Positions 35,801 to 47,051 of a stretch of DNA of 64,000 bases are shown here, piece by piece. This stretch comes from Cerrena zonata (taxonomy: Eukaryota > Basidiomycota > Agaricomycetes > Polyporales > Cerrenaceae). The position numbers and the translations under genes were made by a program. The stretch covers positions 558,001 through 622,000 of the forward strand of contig JASBNA010000003.1 in NCBI GenBank assembly GCA_038087015.1. The letters are read 5' to 3'. Each line of letters opens with the position of its first letter. Position 1 is the first letter of the stretch. The notes beneath the pieces are model-generated. The model searched no databases. It was not told the DNA's origin and worked only from the letters and a program-made list of their open reading frames with translations.

Positions 35801-36377
35801 GTAAGTATACCGTCCTAATCTATACACAAAGGCTCACTATGTCATCATCCAGGTAACCTCTTGGCAACAAGGGTAAGTTCATTCCGCGTGGTTTATGTTT
35901 ATCTACGCACTGACCTCTAATCCAATCTATAGATTACCTTTAGATCCCATTTTGCTTTTATGCTCAGAACTGGTGCCCAAAGTATCGGAACTACAAGCAT
36001 CACTTAACCCCGCGAACGCCAATACTGCGATCATGGATTTGCTTCGAAGTGCTAACCTTGAACAAGAATTGCCTGCGCCGACTCCGCTAAGTCCTAGGCG
36101 CTTTGTGGTATGTAAACCGTAATATCACAACAAAACCTCTCACGAAGTTAATTTCTAGTGGTCGGATGCCTCGGTCGTTTGGCTTACTTCGCTGATATGG
36201 GGAGAGATATACATCAAAGGCATGACACCTCTGGGGATCTGGAACAACACCAGTGTCCGTCTTTTCTATGTCAAGCACACGCAGAGCCATCAACGCCAGA
36301 TAACGGAAACTGTGACCAATGTGGTGGGCGGTCTCCTCAGACGTACTGATTCTTCACAGTCTGTCAGACACCGTTGA
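32900..36377 (+). CDS. HID1 family protein (Ftp105/Ecm30-like)
   Basis: Peripheral Golgi/trans-Golgi protein of the HID-1/Dymeclin group, acting in secretory sorting; the S. pombe homologue Ftp105 anchors the deubiquitinase Ubp5. The N-terminus reads LLGDEAKLAFRSQPGGIAKL, aligning with the family start. DTDTYWDQ and KRALYEAPENVATLIKVITS follow. The core has EVLNCIRVLQRVLPVIFE, YFIAKLHRTNDFAFILSG, NNLLPGSKKSVPYMAE and KFRAFVLDSEKATDILPYLF. An acidic/Ser-rich insert lies at 35,390-35,780. The C-terminal part has VSELQASLNPANANTAIMD and VRLFYVKHTQSHQRQITETV. About 14 introns are needed; length is about 920 residues. The start here adds residues before the usual Met-Gly, so a myristoylation glycine is not exposed. 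Confidence 0.88.
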
Positions 36378-36635
36378 CAGTTGTTACGGACAATCTAGGG
36401 GGCAGTATTGTTTTTGTAATGTTTATATGGAGGTCCTATTTTGAACATTCTATTCGTATTGTCAATGCTCCGCTTCAAACTACACTTTCAAGTGATGTAA
36501 TGAGATGGATCGGTATGCCATCTGGTTGAAATTAAGCCCAAATATCATGACGTCTTACATTTGCAAACTATCTAATGAGAACAAGCAATCCACATACATT
36601 ATTCTATGGACATGAACCAGAACCGCTGAGAATGG

Positions 36636-38313
36636 TTATAAATGTGCGAATGTCTCCCCAATCCCCGCCTTTAAATCTCGATTCACTCTTTCCTCGAAAG
36701 TCTTCGCAATCGACGCATCCAGCCTAAACGCACATTCTATCCCTCCAACTAGCGAGAAATCCCAATGGGCCGGCTTTCCATCCTTCTCCGGTACTAGTAT
36801 AGGATTAGAGTTGAAGATCCGAATGTACTTCTCGATGATAGCACTTGTGTGGAATCGTGTGTATTTACATTTCGCCCATTTCGAACCCTCAGGGAAGAAG
36901 TCGCCGGCCCCATGCCAGTTGGCTGCGTGGCTAGAGTTGAAGGTGATCTCGTTGGGACCGGCAGGAAGGATATACTGGTATTTTCCCTCTTGGTATGCTT
37001 GGCGACATAGCTCGTTGTGGTATTGGAGATACGGTTCGAGGAAATCAGGATCCCTAGCTTGGTTCGTACCTGCCTTGATACTCAGGCACACTGCGGCAAG
37101 ACATTCGTTGAAGTGCTTTTCTCTCCCTCGTTGTCCAGCGCTGCGAGGGGGCGGAGGGGGTAGTTTGAATGGCGGACAAGTAAGCGTGATGGCACAATTT
37201 CCAATCATCGCGGTGGGCGCAAATCTAGGGTTCCCCCGGTAATCCAACGTATTAACAACAGTGTTTATTTGCTCCTGCTCTGGGTGAAGTTCGGCCAGGA
37301 CCTGATTGTAGTGCAATACGAGGTACGCAACGACGGCGTCGACTTTGGATAATCTTGTCGATGGATCCGGCATAGCTGACACCGCACGAGTAGTTAACGC
37401 TTTCATTTGCTGTGACGTGAAGGAGATATGAACAGGGAGTGTACGTTCTTCGCTTTGCATCAATGCTGGGAAGAGCTCCTCCATAGTTTTCGCGTCTCGC
37501 AGATGTTTCATAAGCGGTAAAAACTTCTTCGCAAGAGCTGGGTCCGACGGCGGGGGTTGGAAATAAACCTTCGTTAGCGATGGAACTGGAAGAGATGCTA
37601 TGCTTTCCCCGCGATACAGGTAGGCTGTGTAAGTCATGAACAAATTTGCAATGTATCCGTCTCCTACAAAGATAGAAAGTTAGTCTGCGTTCAACAAGAC
37701 GCTCAGTCTGTGAGTCGCTTACCAAGCGCATGCAGCCAACAAAGCGTGTAGATCGTTTGACCAGTCTTATGTAGCTTGGTGAACTTGAATCGGACCAATG
37801 GCTCGTCTGTATTGACAACATCGAGGGGCATAGGAATGATCCATTTCTCCATTTCCTGGGGGTGAATAACTGGACGGGTTCAACATTGTTAAACACAACC
37901 CTGACCGAACAAAATAAAAGTCTACTCACGTACGTCCCCTGATACAGGAAGTTTCTCTGTTTCATAGTCATCCACATATCCGACTGCGATACCGTGGTTA
38001 TTGAGGTCGACGTATATGTCCCCCTTTCCCCACTTGGTATCGGGGTACTTTCGTAGCCTACCAGCTGCAGTCGGAAAGATCGTCATGGTTTGAGCTAGCG
38101 CCGCTTTGTATCGCTCAATGTCGATATCAGCAGGAAGCTCCCATAAGCCGTGCATCTGAGGGTGAGCATGAGGTTGGATGGAATCTTCATTGCCAAGGCG
38201 TCACTTACAGTGAACGAAAGCACCAATGTATCAGTTGGCGGATAAAGAACTATCGTGTGTTCCCCAGCCCGAGTGGGCTCGTTAGGCCGTACAAGCCACA
38301 CTCTTTCAGTCAT
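36636..38313 (-). CDS. BAHD-type acyltransferase (transferase family)
   Basis: Acyl-CoA-dependent acyltransferase of the plant/fungal BAHD superfamily, acylating an unknown alcohol or amine. MHGLWELPADIDIERYKAAL begins the first conserved region after exon 1 (MTERVWLVRPNEPTRAGEH). The catalytic HxxxDG is complete, HALGDG, within CWLHALGDGYIANLF, although split by an intron. The second superfamily motif, usually DFGWG, is replaced by GAGDFFPEGSKW. Pro-rich SLPVPS and the PPFKLPPPPPR loop are unremarkable insertions. Three introns (about 38218-38158, 37927-37870, 37715-37660) join in frame. About 500 residues. A similarly relaxed DFGWG is known in some fungal members, so activity is likely but unproven. 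Converges with HID1. Confidence 0.82.
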
Positions 38314-39362
38314 GATCAACGGTCTCGCCTTGTAGGAATACGGCTGTGGGGAGGGATGGGTGGGAGAGAGATTTATTGGTGGTACCAGCCTCTCAGGTTA
38401 ATATAGCACCTCCCCAATGTTAAATTGATTGCTGCATTCACCCCGCATATAGCACGTCTAGTTCCTCATCTCTGCCTCCGCTGTGAAGCGGCCAATAAGA
38501 TGAGTGAGACAATACTTTCGGATCAGATGGCGACCATTTTCGGTTGCGCTCTGGATGCTTGGCCTGCAATATCGTATACATACCATCCACTTTTGTGAAG
38601 GGACCTCTATAATCGTGTCCTAAAAAGTAATTTTTGACAGATGCGAGGCGGCGTCATCTCGGGGAGGGCTTTCGGGGAGCGGGTTCCTAAGGTAAAATAG
38701 CCGGAGTTTACAGGGCTGCGATGCTGGCTTGACATGATCATACAGTAGGGGTGATGATTGAATACTGTACTTCATAGATGACGAACGTTAGTGGTTTCGC
38801 ATAAACTGGAAGGCGCCTACAAGTATCAACGTACGGTCAGTATATTGACCAGACATTTTGCTGAGACATTCATAGTAAACCAGATGAAAGTGACATACTC
38901 GCTCAAAATTGTGCCTGCGTAAGAATGAGTTGACGATTAGGTAGGGTTGAAACCCGTTGAAGTGCCAGATATCGCCTCGGGTCCGGGCTCGGTGGACGGG
39001 ACGAGATTGATGAAGACGCCAATTCCATCACAATGCGAATGAAGCAGCGGCAACGTTGACCATCGTTGCAATCATCTATGATATTAATTATAGAAACATC
39101 GACTCCGCTAGAATTAGTTGTATGCGCAATATCTTGTAAGCCGGAGGATGATGTCGTGGCTTGAGCTTGGACATCATGGTTGTGACCAATACAGTTGAAC
39201 TTCCCTTCTAATGCGTGAGGAAAACGCGCTTAGTATGCCAATCTTTTTTGGGAACTTACTTGAAGCTTGGACGCGTCTTGGTATTTGACCTCAGCCATCG
39301 GTCAATCGGGATTCCGACTTACGACCTGAAATGGATTGAGTATATTCTCTACGATCAACAGA
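38314..39362. other. 1.05-kb region between divergent BAHD and RAD57 genes
   Basis: Contains both upstream regions. On the minus strand a roughly 80-codon open frame without an ATG (about 39,030-38,790) and a preceding ATG segment near 39,173 (MMSKLKPRHHPPAYKILRIQ) hint at a small spliced gene, but I could not join them convincingly. Confidence 0.35.
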
Positions 39363-40947
39363 ATGGACTTTCACTCCCTTCACAGTCTTTCTTGTCTTCC
39401 AAATGACCAAAAATCGGCTCTCCGACATGGTTCGTGATGTCATTTTAGGTTTAAACATGTGAAGAGACATATAAACAGGATCTTACGTGTATCAGGACAT
39501 TACACTACTGTGGCAGATCTCTTACTAGCTGATCCGTCGGAAGTTGCAAGGAAATGTAAGCTTCAGCACGCTACTGTCCTACAGATACTGGATACAGTAT
39601 GTGGACAATTTGCTCCAAACCCACGTACGCTGGATAGTTTCGTGGCCGGTCCAGAAATCTTCACATCAGGGGACCCTGCTCTTGATGTAACCCTTGGTGG
39701 TGGTATCCGTACCGGAATGGTATGGGAAATCGTTGGCGAGAGGTTGGTGTACAAGTTGTTTTGTAACCTCAGCTTTTAATTCACGTTATAATAGTGCTGC
39801 TGGAAAGAGCCAGCTGGGGTTTCAAATGTCGTTAACTGTCCAGCTACCTCGCGACCTTGGTGGTCCGGAAGGATCAGCGTGTATCCTCCTGACTTCAAAA
39901 ACACTTTACACGAATAGGCTCCTGGAAATGGTGGACTCTCATCCACTCCTCTCTCCGGATATTTGTGGACTTTCCGATATTCATACCACCCGAACCTCTA
40001 CGATCCTGGAGCTGATTCGAGCTCTCAAAACCGAGTTACCTCACTTCTGCGAGCAGAGGATATCTCTCCCTGAGTCAAAACCGGTTAAACTGGTGGTTAT
40101 AGACACCCTCACCGAACTCTTCCATGTAGATGGCGAAACTCGGGCAACCTCATTGTGGCAACGAGCAAAAGATCTATCTGAGATTTCATCCCATTTACAT
40201 TCTCTGGCCCATCGATACGACATCGCAATCGTAGTGCTCAACGAAGTCACCGATGCATTCGACCCTCCTGTGGGCGAAGAAAATTCAGATGACCTATTAT
40301 ACCGAAATCAGGCTCGATTTTTCAACCGAGCAGATAGCATTCCCGGGGAGAATAAGAAGGAGGCAGCGTTAGGTCTTGTATGGGCCAATCAAGTAAACGC
40401 AAGAATAATGCTCACCCGTACCGAACGTATGCGGGAGCTTGACGATACGGAAGTACGTCCTTCAAAACGACGGAGATTGGACAGCAATACGGGACAACCT
40501 CCCAGCCAGACAAACCGCACTCGAATTCGTCGTCTCACTGTAATATTTTCCAATGTCGCACCTCCCGCTTCCTTAGACTACATCATCACATCGCAAGGCA
40601 TTTCTGTACTACAAGAGGATACGATACCCACGACGCAACCGCCTCCGGCACCACCATCGGCTTCTATACCGCAAATACGACACCTGGCCGCGTACGCAAC
40701 TCCACCATCTGACGAGACAATACCCTCATCGCAATCGCAGCCTCTTCTCCCTACATTTGTGGATTTACCAAGTGACGACGGTCCACAACCTCATTCAGAA
40801 GGACCCAACGGTGAAAATGGACCGGAGCCCGAAGAGGATGAATGGGATGCTTATTGGAAGGAGGTTGATAGTATGGACGATTTATACGCAGAGTTGGATT
40901 CGTCTGCACCATCTTCTAGTTTGCCTACTAATCCGTTCGAGGACTGA
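39363..40947 (+). CDS. RAD57: RAD51 paralogue RAD57 (XRCC3-like)
   Basis: Recombination mediator that, with Rad55, stabilises Rad51 filaments in homologous recombination. Exon 1 is MDFHSLHSLSCLPNDQKSAL. A 42-nt intron (donor GTGATG, acceptor AAACAG near 39480) joins in frame to ILRVSGHYTTVADLLLADPS. The core begins FTSGDPALDVTLGGGIRTGM. Walker A is split by an intron: VGE-S-AAGKSQLGFQ. Walker B is VKLVVIDTLTELF. The pieces LWQRAKDLSEISSHLHSLAH and GLVWANQVNARIMLTRTER follow. A long Pro/Ser/acidic tail ends EEDEWDAYWKEVDSMDDLY. Length is about 480 residues. The start is chosen because it gives the only in-frame join to exon 2. Confidence 0.86.
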
Positions 40948-41288
40948 TACCATCTTTCTGACCGGTCGTTGGCGCCTTCGGACAATCTTTTCTTGGAGTA
41001 TCATAGGTTTCAAGATCTAATTCACTGCCGCCTTTCGTGAATGGGCATTTCATATTTTGCAGACATATGTGATTGCAGAATACAAAGCAGCATTTTATTG
41101 TAATAAAAATAGAGCAAAACCCAGACAAGCAGCTAACATATACGTCCGAAGAATAGAAAGAAGAGAACACAAAAGTTTGTTTCAATAGATACGAATAACA
41201 GAGCAGGCAGCGCAAAACAATAAAAGGAATAAATAGTGTTGATCAATAGGGATCAAGCCGAAGGTCCGATTATGCAGAAGCCGAAGCG
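40948..41288. other. 3' spacer between convergent genes
   Basis: Short region between the RAD57 stop and the stop of the membrane-protein gene. No gene seen. Confidence 0.5.
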
Positions 41289-42473
41289 TTAACCAGAATC
41301 GGCCGGAGTTCCAGTTACGATCTTGGAGGTCTGAGAGCAAGGTAGATCAGAGCAATGAACACAATGACACTTTTGTTCGGCAGAAAGCTGGGGGACGGCA
41401 GGAGTTGGAACGTTCGTTTCACTCGAATCAAGAGGAGAACTAGCTGTAGGCACTTCGAGAGGGCTGATATCTTCATCGAGCCATTGAGATAGGCGGGGTC
41501 CATAGATAAACTTAAAGCCTTCTTCTGGGTTGAACGTAGGGGAGTAACCAGCCGGGAAGGCGATTATTTCGCTTTTATCATCGGCTGCGGAAGAGACCTT
41601 CTTGTCGTCACTAGAGTTTTCGTCCGATTGCGGAACAGAAGTATACAGAGAGAGACCAGGTTTGGTATTTGTACAAGCAGGGAGTTCGTCGGGAGCTGAT
41701 GTAGTAAAGATTTGAGCAGACCATTGAACTAGCGAAAGACGTCCAGAACATTGAGTTGAACTGCCGCTATTTTCGGGTGTAATTAATTGAGGGACTTACG
41801 AAGAACAACCAGTGCAATCGATTGCACAAGAGCAACGAAAGCTAACAATACCACGCCAATAGCATTTGGACTGACTACGGCTTCGTCCGTTTCTCCAAGA
41901 ACATAAGGGAACACGTAAGAATTCGCTGTCAAACGCGAAAAGTCAGCACCGAGACGCGTCAAATAGATGTTTGAACAAAACAAACCGAGTTCGACTCCAA
42001 CAATGAATTGGAAGATCGCGAGCCGGCTCAGGAACGCGACGATTGTCCCCGGAGGTCGTCTAGTGGTGAAATTGAATATTGTTAGCGCGTTTTGAACACG
42101 GGAGAAGGGTAGCACCGCATACAATCCAAAGAATAGAACGGCGGTGGCCGAGGAAACGGAAAACAAAATGAAATGGATGCCTAAATAGTGGTTGCACAAG
42201 TCAAAGTCAGGGGGGAACAGGAGCCAAAAGGGTGGGGGAATGGACTGACAAAAGACGTCAAGTTCGCCTCGGAACCAAATTGAGACCCCGGCGAGGGGAA
42301 GGGAGGATAGGGACGCGACTGAAACTGGAGATCGGGGCAATTGAATAAGAAACAGAACCAAAAACGCGGAATATGAAACATGAAACGGGGGGTACCGAGC
42401 ACAACAACGTCAAAATAACAAACGTACAGTTCACACCGAACCGGAAAATCATAACTCGGAACATCGGCTCCAT
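41289..42473 (-). CDS. Multi-pass membrane protein of unknown function
   Basis: Family not recognised. About 320-340 residues. The N-terminus MEPMFRVMIFRFGVN leads into a first hydrophobic segment. Further membrane segments include GIHFILFSVSSATAVLFFGL, LSRLAIFQFIVGVELGLF and GVVLLAFVALVQSIALVVL, so at least four or five helices are likely. A hydrophilic C-terminal tail of about 150 residues begins WSAQIFTTSAPDELPACTN. It contains EEGFKFIYGPRLSQWLDEDI and a Cys/His cluster CHCVHCSDLPC near the end. Introns at about 42360 and 41782-41732; the first junction is uncertain. The Cys cluster could bind metal, but this is speculation. Confidence 0.65.
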
Positions 42474-43483
42474 CCTGTGGATAATGGGGTCAGGGCGGCA
42501 GACAATGTCGACGATTTGACTGGGAATAATTGTTATTTGTGGGCGGCGGGATGGGTTTTAGGGGGAGAAAGGGCTAGTGGTGGGGATAGCAAGCTAGTTG
42601 TTAGAAAGAGAGCCAGGTACTGGAGGGTCCAAACTATAGTACGGCCTTTTGACCATGGCCCCCATCGCCACGCTAGCTTTTGTTATATGCTTTCACCATT
42701 GACCACCACCAGAAAGTATAATTTTGAGGTCTTAAGACGCATATCTTGAGTTCCAGAGAGTAAGATGTATAAATAGCAGTGTAATTCCAATCCTTCTAGA
42801 CAGTACTTTGTTATTCTGAATCTTAAGACCATGTTACCGACCCAGATCCAATGGTAGCCAGCAACTGAGATGAACAAGTCAAGATATGAGTAGCTCAAGA
42901 CACCAAGATATAACATTCCAAGACAATGTTACACGCCAAAGATCGTCGTTGGGGGCACACATAGACGGCTGGACGTTGTAGTTGCATAGTAAGTCTCAAG
43001 ACATCGATACCATCACGGATTCACGGTGGCCCTTTCACTAGTGGCACGATCGCCCAAGAGCCATTATGGGCGTCAACAGAACAGCTCCCTCTCAGCAAGG
43101 CACAGTTCGCCTTTGGGGTCCAGTCTGTTTCGACATTTATGAAAGGTCCTATTTCATTCGTTCTTTACGAAATGCAATGGACATGTGTCGAGCCATATCA
43201 TATAAAATACAAGTTGCCAATTGAACAAGGAACAAGAGAAGATTGGGTATGGAAATATGTCACGAAAAAGGGCTACCCGAATAAAGAGAAGAAGAATTGG
43301 ATCAAGAAGGTGTGAACGGAAACCTGTCTCGAGGATCTATCACAGTAAAGTTGAATCTGATTATGGGATGGGGTAAACCCTTGGTGGAATGGGATACAGC
43401 AAAGAAACCGACGGTGAGGAGAGGAGAAAGCTCATAGTGAAGAGACGAGGAAATGTCCATGATCCGTACTATAGTACGATCTT
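42474..43483. other. 1-kb region between the membrane-protein gene and ATG8
   Basis: No supported gene. A TATA-like TGTATAAATAG near 42,763-42,773 is not followed by a long frame. The right end is the 3' region of ATG8. Confidence 0.4.
43466..43479. repeat. 14-bp palindrome just after the ATG8 stop
   Basis: CGTACTATAGTACG is a perfect palindrome beginning 5 bp beyond the ATG8 stop codon, in its 3' untranslated region. It could form a hairpin in the transcript. Confidence 0.5.
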
Positions 43484-44095
43484 CACCGGCTGCCGAATGT
43501 GTTCTCTCCTGAGTAGCTGACATACAAGAAACCATCCTCGTCCCTAGGGAAGGTATATATCAGCACGCGGAACTAAATTGAATTAGGGAGACATACTTGT
43601 GCTCCTCATAGATCGCACTCATGAGCTGTGCTGTTGGTGGGAGGACCTCATCGACGAAGATGAAGATAGCTTTCTCCGGAGCGAGCTTGATTCGCTTCCG
43701 GATAACGTACACGAATTGGCCCACGGTGAGGTCCTAGCAGATATTCGGAATATAAGCACAATGTCGGAAGATCCGACATGACTGAGCAGCACGAACAGAT
43801 GGGACAAGATACTTCTTCTTGTCGATGGTAGGGATGTCGGTCTTGTCTGCTTTCTCGCAAATCACCTATGTATTGTTCAACCGAGCACAGTTGGAATAGT
43901 CAGGATGGCATACACGGATATCATGACGAGAGTACTGACCGGAATACGATCTGGATACTTCTGCCTGATACGCTCCGCTTCTGCCTTGCGTTTCTCTGTT
44001 ACCAAATGTCAGAGATGAGTATAGATGAACACCCCTAGTAACATCAAGCGCCACTACGTACCGAACGGGTGCTCATCCTTGAACTTGGACCTCAT
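43484..44095 (-). CDS. ATG8: Autophagy ubiquitin-like protein ATG8
   Basis: Ubiquitin-like modifier conjugated to phosphatidylethanolamine on autophagosome membranes. The sequence starts [20 protein letters not shown] and includes [20 protein letters not shown] and [14 protein letters not shown]. The end reads [13 protein letters not shown]: Atg4 would cut after Gly116 and remove the last two residues. Length is 118 residues, as in most fungi. Introns fall after HPF, near 43,868-43,940, about 43,765-43,836 and 43,515-43,600. Gene order and strand do not suggest co-regulation with neighbours. Confidence 0.95.
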
Positions 44096-44462
44096 TGTTG
44101 TAGATAAGGTAATGGGCGATGAGTTGTATGTGTTGTGCGCAAACGAAACCGAGAAAGTGAGATAGGTGAAGATGGAAGAGATGGAAAGAGAGAGGAGGAA
44201 GCAAAACAGATGCGCAAGCCTGGTTGCGGCGAGGCGCGATTGCGCTTACGCGTGACTCAACATGTTGCATCACACCCAGTCTGCCATATCGGGCAATCTC
44301 TCCACGCAGTACACTGCCAAAACATATCCGCTCACAACGGATCCGTCGACTTCAGAGTCAGCAGTGGATTAATAAGTGACGTGCGTGTCATAATTACTCA
44401 AAATAACACAACTATTGTCATGTACCCGAATATAATATACTTCCGTGTCTCTGCACCTGTCT

Positions 44463-44765
44463 ATGTCTACCAACTCATCCAACACTCCCTCCTTGAGGTC
44501 AGCACGGCCCCGAGGCTATCCGTACACCGGTCCCACTGGATAAATCGGGGCGATTCTTCGGGCCTGAATACGAGTGGACCACCATAGGTTCGGACCCGAA
44601 GCGTGGAGTGGAAGAAGTCTCATACAAAAGCAAGGATATTGGTGAGTCTACTTGAGGTATTTGTTGAGACGAGCCAGATGGTAATTGATACTTGGTCTAT
44701 GGGTCTTGACAGGAATAGGCTACAGAGGGATAGATGGGTCAATGAATCCATCTGACATTGAATGA
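44463..44765 (+). CDS. Small spliced gene of unknown function
   Basis: Not recognised as a named family. A strong GTGAGT donor at 44642 and acceptor TTGACAG (intron 44642-44712) join GRFFGPEYEWTTIGSDPKRG and VEEVSYKSKDI to GIGYRGIDGSMNPSDIE, then a stop. The 5' end is ambiguous. From the ATG at 44463 the frame reads MSTNSSNTPSLRSARPRGYP and then YTGPTG, but meets TAA at 44541, where removing one base would restore the downstream frame. Alternatively, an upstream exon could be spliced to the acceptor CTTGAGGTCAG near 44501, giving HGPEAIRTPVPLDKSGRFF without any frameshift. The product would be 65-85 residues, hydrophilic and probably soluble. Confidence 0.5.
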
Positions 44766-45314
44766 TATGGCGTACGGCGGTTCGCATGCACTCGAATAAG
44801 GTGGTTGCAGACTCGGCACACGCACTTGCACTGTGGATGTCTCCACTAGCTGCCCAGCAACTCAGCATAGTTGAAAGTTCCTTTGCGCAATAAATGGCCT
44901 GAACATCTACAAGACAAGCAAACAGGCTGTAAGTTCGAGCACCCAGCACAGCAGACTTTAGCGTGTTATACTTTTTCTGGGTCTAACTTTGAGTTTCTTG
45001 AAATGCATTGTGCCGTTAGAGGTTCCCCGACGTCCACCCTAGACCCGATCTCAGGAAGAAAGGCAGAACGAAAAAGAAAGCAAGGACGGTAAATGAGCAA
45101 GATCAAGTGACTGTGTGCGCTGAGAGGATTTGCCACAAACAGTGATGGGCGTCTTGAGCTCACGGCAACGTGGAGAGGAAGACGGCAGAGAAGTTGGCAC
45201 CCAGGTGCTCGGCCATCCCTTGGTTTCTCCCTCACCGTCTACCTTGTACTTACACGTCAGCCTGTTCATTCCCTCGTCTATCTCTCCACGCAGTATCAAC
45301 ATTTCATTCCAAAC
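44766..45314. other. Spacer before UBC6
   Basis: About 550 bp with frames on both strands but no motif. Probably the 3' region of the small gene and the promoter of the E2 gene. Confidence 0.4.
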
Positions 45315-46749
45315 ATGGCTACTCGAGCGGGCTACAACAGGAACAGCTCTGGTGAGTTGCCGTCACATAAATGATTCCGCACAGCAAGAGTAACGAGATC
45401 GGTCAAAGCTATCAAGCGTATCATGCAGGAGGCCAAGGAACTTGCCAATGATCCAAGTACGGAGTATACTGCTGCACCACTCGAGGTATGTTATTTCGTC
45501 ACCACGACCACGATAAACCATTAACTGTCTCTACAGGATGACATCTTTGTATGTACAGATCAGTTTAAGCAAGAACAACCCCTGATATGATGGTCTCGCA
45601 GGAATGGCATTGCACCCTTAGAGGGCCCGCGGGGACAGAGTTTGAAGGAGGAATATACCACTTCCGCATTCTCCTGCCTTCAGAATACCCCTTTCGTCCC
45701 CCGAGCATCATGATGCTTACACCCAACGGCCGCTTCGAGCTTAATACAAAGGTTCGCAACATTACACAATATATGCTGAGGCATCTTTCTCATGCTCCCT
45801 CAGATTTGCATCAGCTTTACGAACTGTTAGTCTTCCTCCGTCGGGATGTGAAATACACATATTGACTTGATGACTAGATCATGAAGAATTATGGCAACCT
45901 GCTTGGGGAGTTCGCACAGGTATGCACCACAGAACATTGTCTGGACCTCAAATCCCAAGCTAATAGTTGGCTGTTGTAAGCTATCATCGGTCTACAGGGA
46001 TTTTTTCCTTTAAAGGGGACCGCCGCCGTCGGTGTAGGTGCGCTCGAGTATCCCACCACAGAACGCAAGCGTCTAGCCTCCTTGTCAGTTTGTCTTCCCG
46101 CATTTTCTAATCACATGTATGCAAAGAATATAGACTAATGATTGCCGAATACAGGTCGAGGCAATGGGTTTGTCCAACCTGCAACAAACCTAACTTGGAA
46201 TGTCTTCCTGACCCAGAGTCGAAACCCCATCAACATTCAGAGGGCGTACAGGCTGGGAGTACCTCGGAACCTAATATAGAAACTGACATATCCAATGCAG
46301 CCACCGACGTACTAGGCACAGTCTCTGCATCGACGCCCTCCGACGCCAATAACTCGAATCAGCCTATGGCGGAACCTTCTCCACCTGTACCCGCCATCCA
46401 ACAGCCCGTTACACCACCGTTGAAGGTTGTGGCACCCACACCTCAACGTCCATCTATCCCTTCGCCGTTAATAATCGCTCCCCCTCGTATATCAACGCCA
46501 CCTCCTACATCTGCCAATTCTGATGACGACGAGGTCGATCCCGCCAGGCCAGCGGCGCTTGATATCAAAGTGCCGGGTGCTCCAAGGCGCAGACAGGTAC
46601 CGGAACAGACGCAGATACAGACGCAGACCGCAGTTCGTCCTCCGATCATCATTCACAAAAGCACTCCGCGTCCCCCGATCATTCTTGACACGGCGATTTG
46701 TGTCATGCTCGTTCTTGTGTTTGGGCTCGTATGCAGGAGGATTTTATGA
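45315..46749 (+). CDS. UBC6: ER tail-anchored ubiquitin-conjugating enzyme UBC6 (UBE2J type)
   Basis: E2 enzyme of ER-associated degradation. After a short start (MATRAGYNRNSS) the UBC fold begins RSVKAIKRIMQEAKELANDP. EWHCTLRGPAGTEFEGGIYH and ILLPSEYPFRPPSIMMLTPN follow. The catalytic cysteine is in KICISFTNYHEELWQPAWGV (about residue 100). The Ubc6-specific part AIIGLQGFFPLKGTAAVGVG follows. A linker rich in Pro/Ser separates WVCPTCNKPNLE from the C-terminal membrane anchor TAICVMLVLVFGLVCRRIL, as expected for a tail-anchored ER protein. About six short introns interrupt the UBC fold, and the tiny exon DDIF is flanked by two of them. Confidence 0.92.
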
Positions 46750-47051
46750 ATTGGGAATAATGATGTGAGGCATAAGGTGACCGTTGGAATGTACGATTTT
46801 GGAGAGCAGCATTTACTTTCTTTTAAGGAACAGGGACATTTGTGTGTATCTAGTTAGTCTTCGTGTATGATTAGTATGTCGTCCGTTTTGAAGTACCTTT
46901 TTCTTGATACCAATTCAAAACGAATTCTGAATACCACTGATGTTGATCAAAAAGTATGAGAAGAAACACCGTGATATGTGCAGTAATAAAGGCAAAGGTA
47001 AGTACAGAGAATAATACAATGAAACAACAAAGATTCCCAAGACGATAACAC
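46750..47051. other. 3' spacer between convergent UBC6 and SF3A1
   Basis: About 300 bp without a gene; the 3' ends of both genes meet here. Confidence 0.5.

Noticed and set aside
44135..44587. 150-codon plus-strand ORF between ATG8 and UBC6
   Set aside because: It reads through the ATG8 upstream region and overlaps the small spliced gene in another frame. No recognisable feature.
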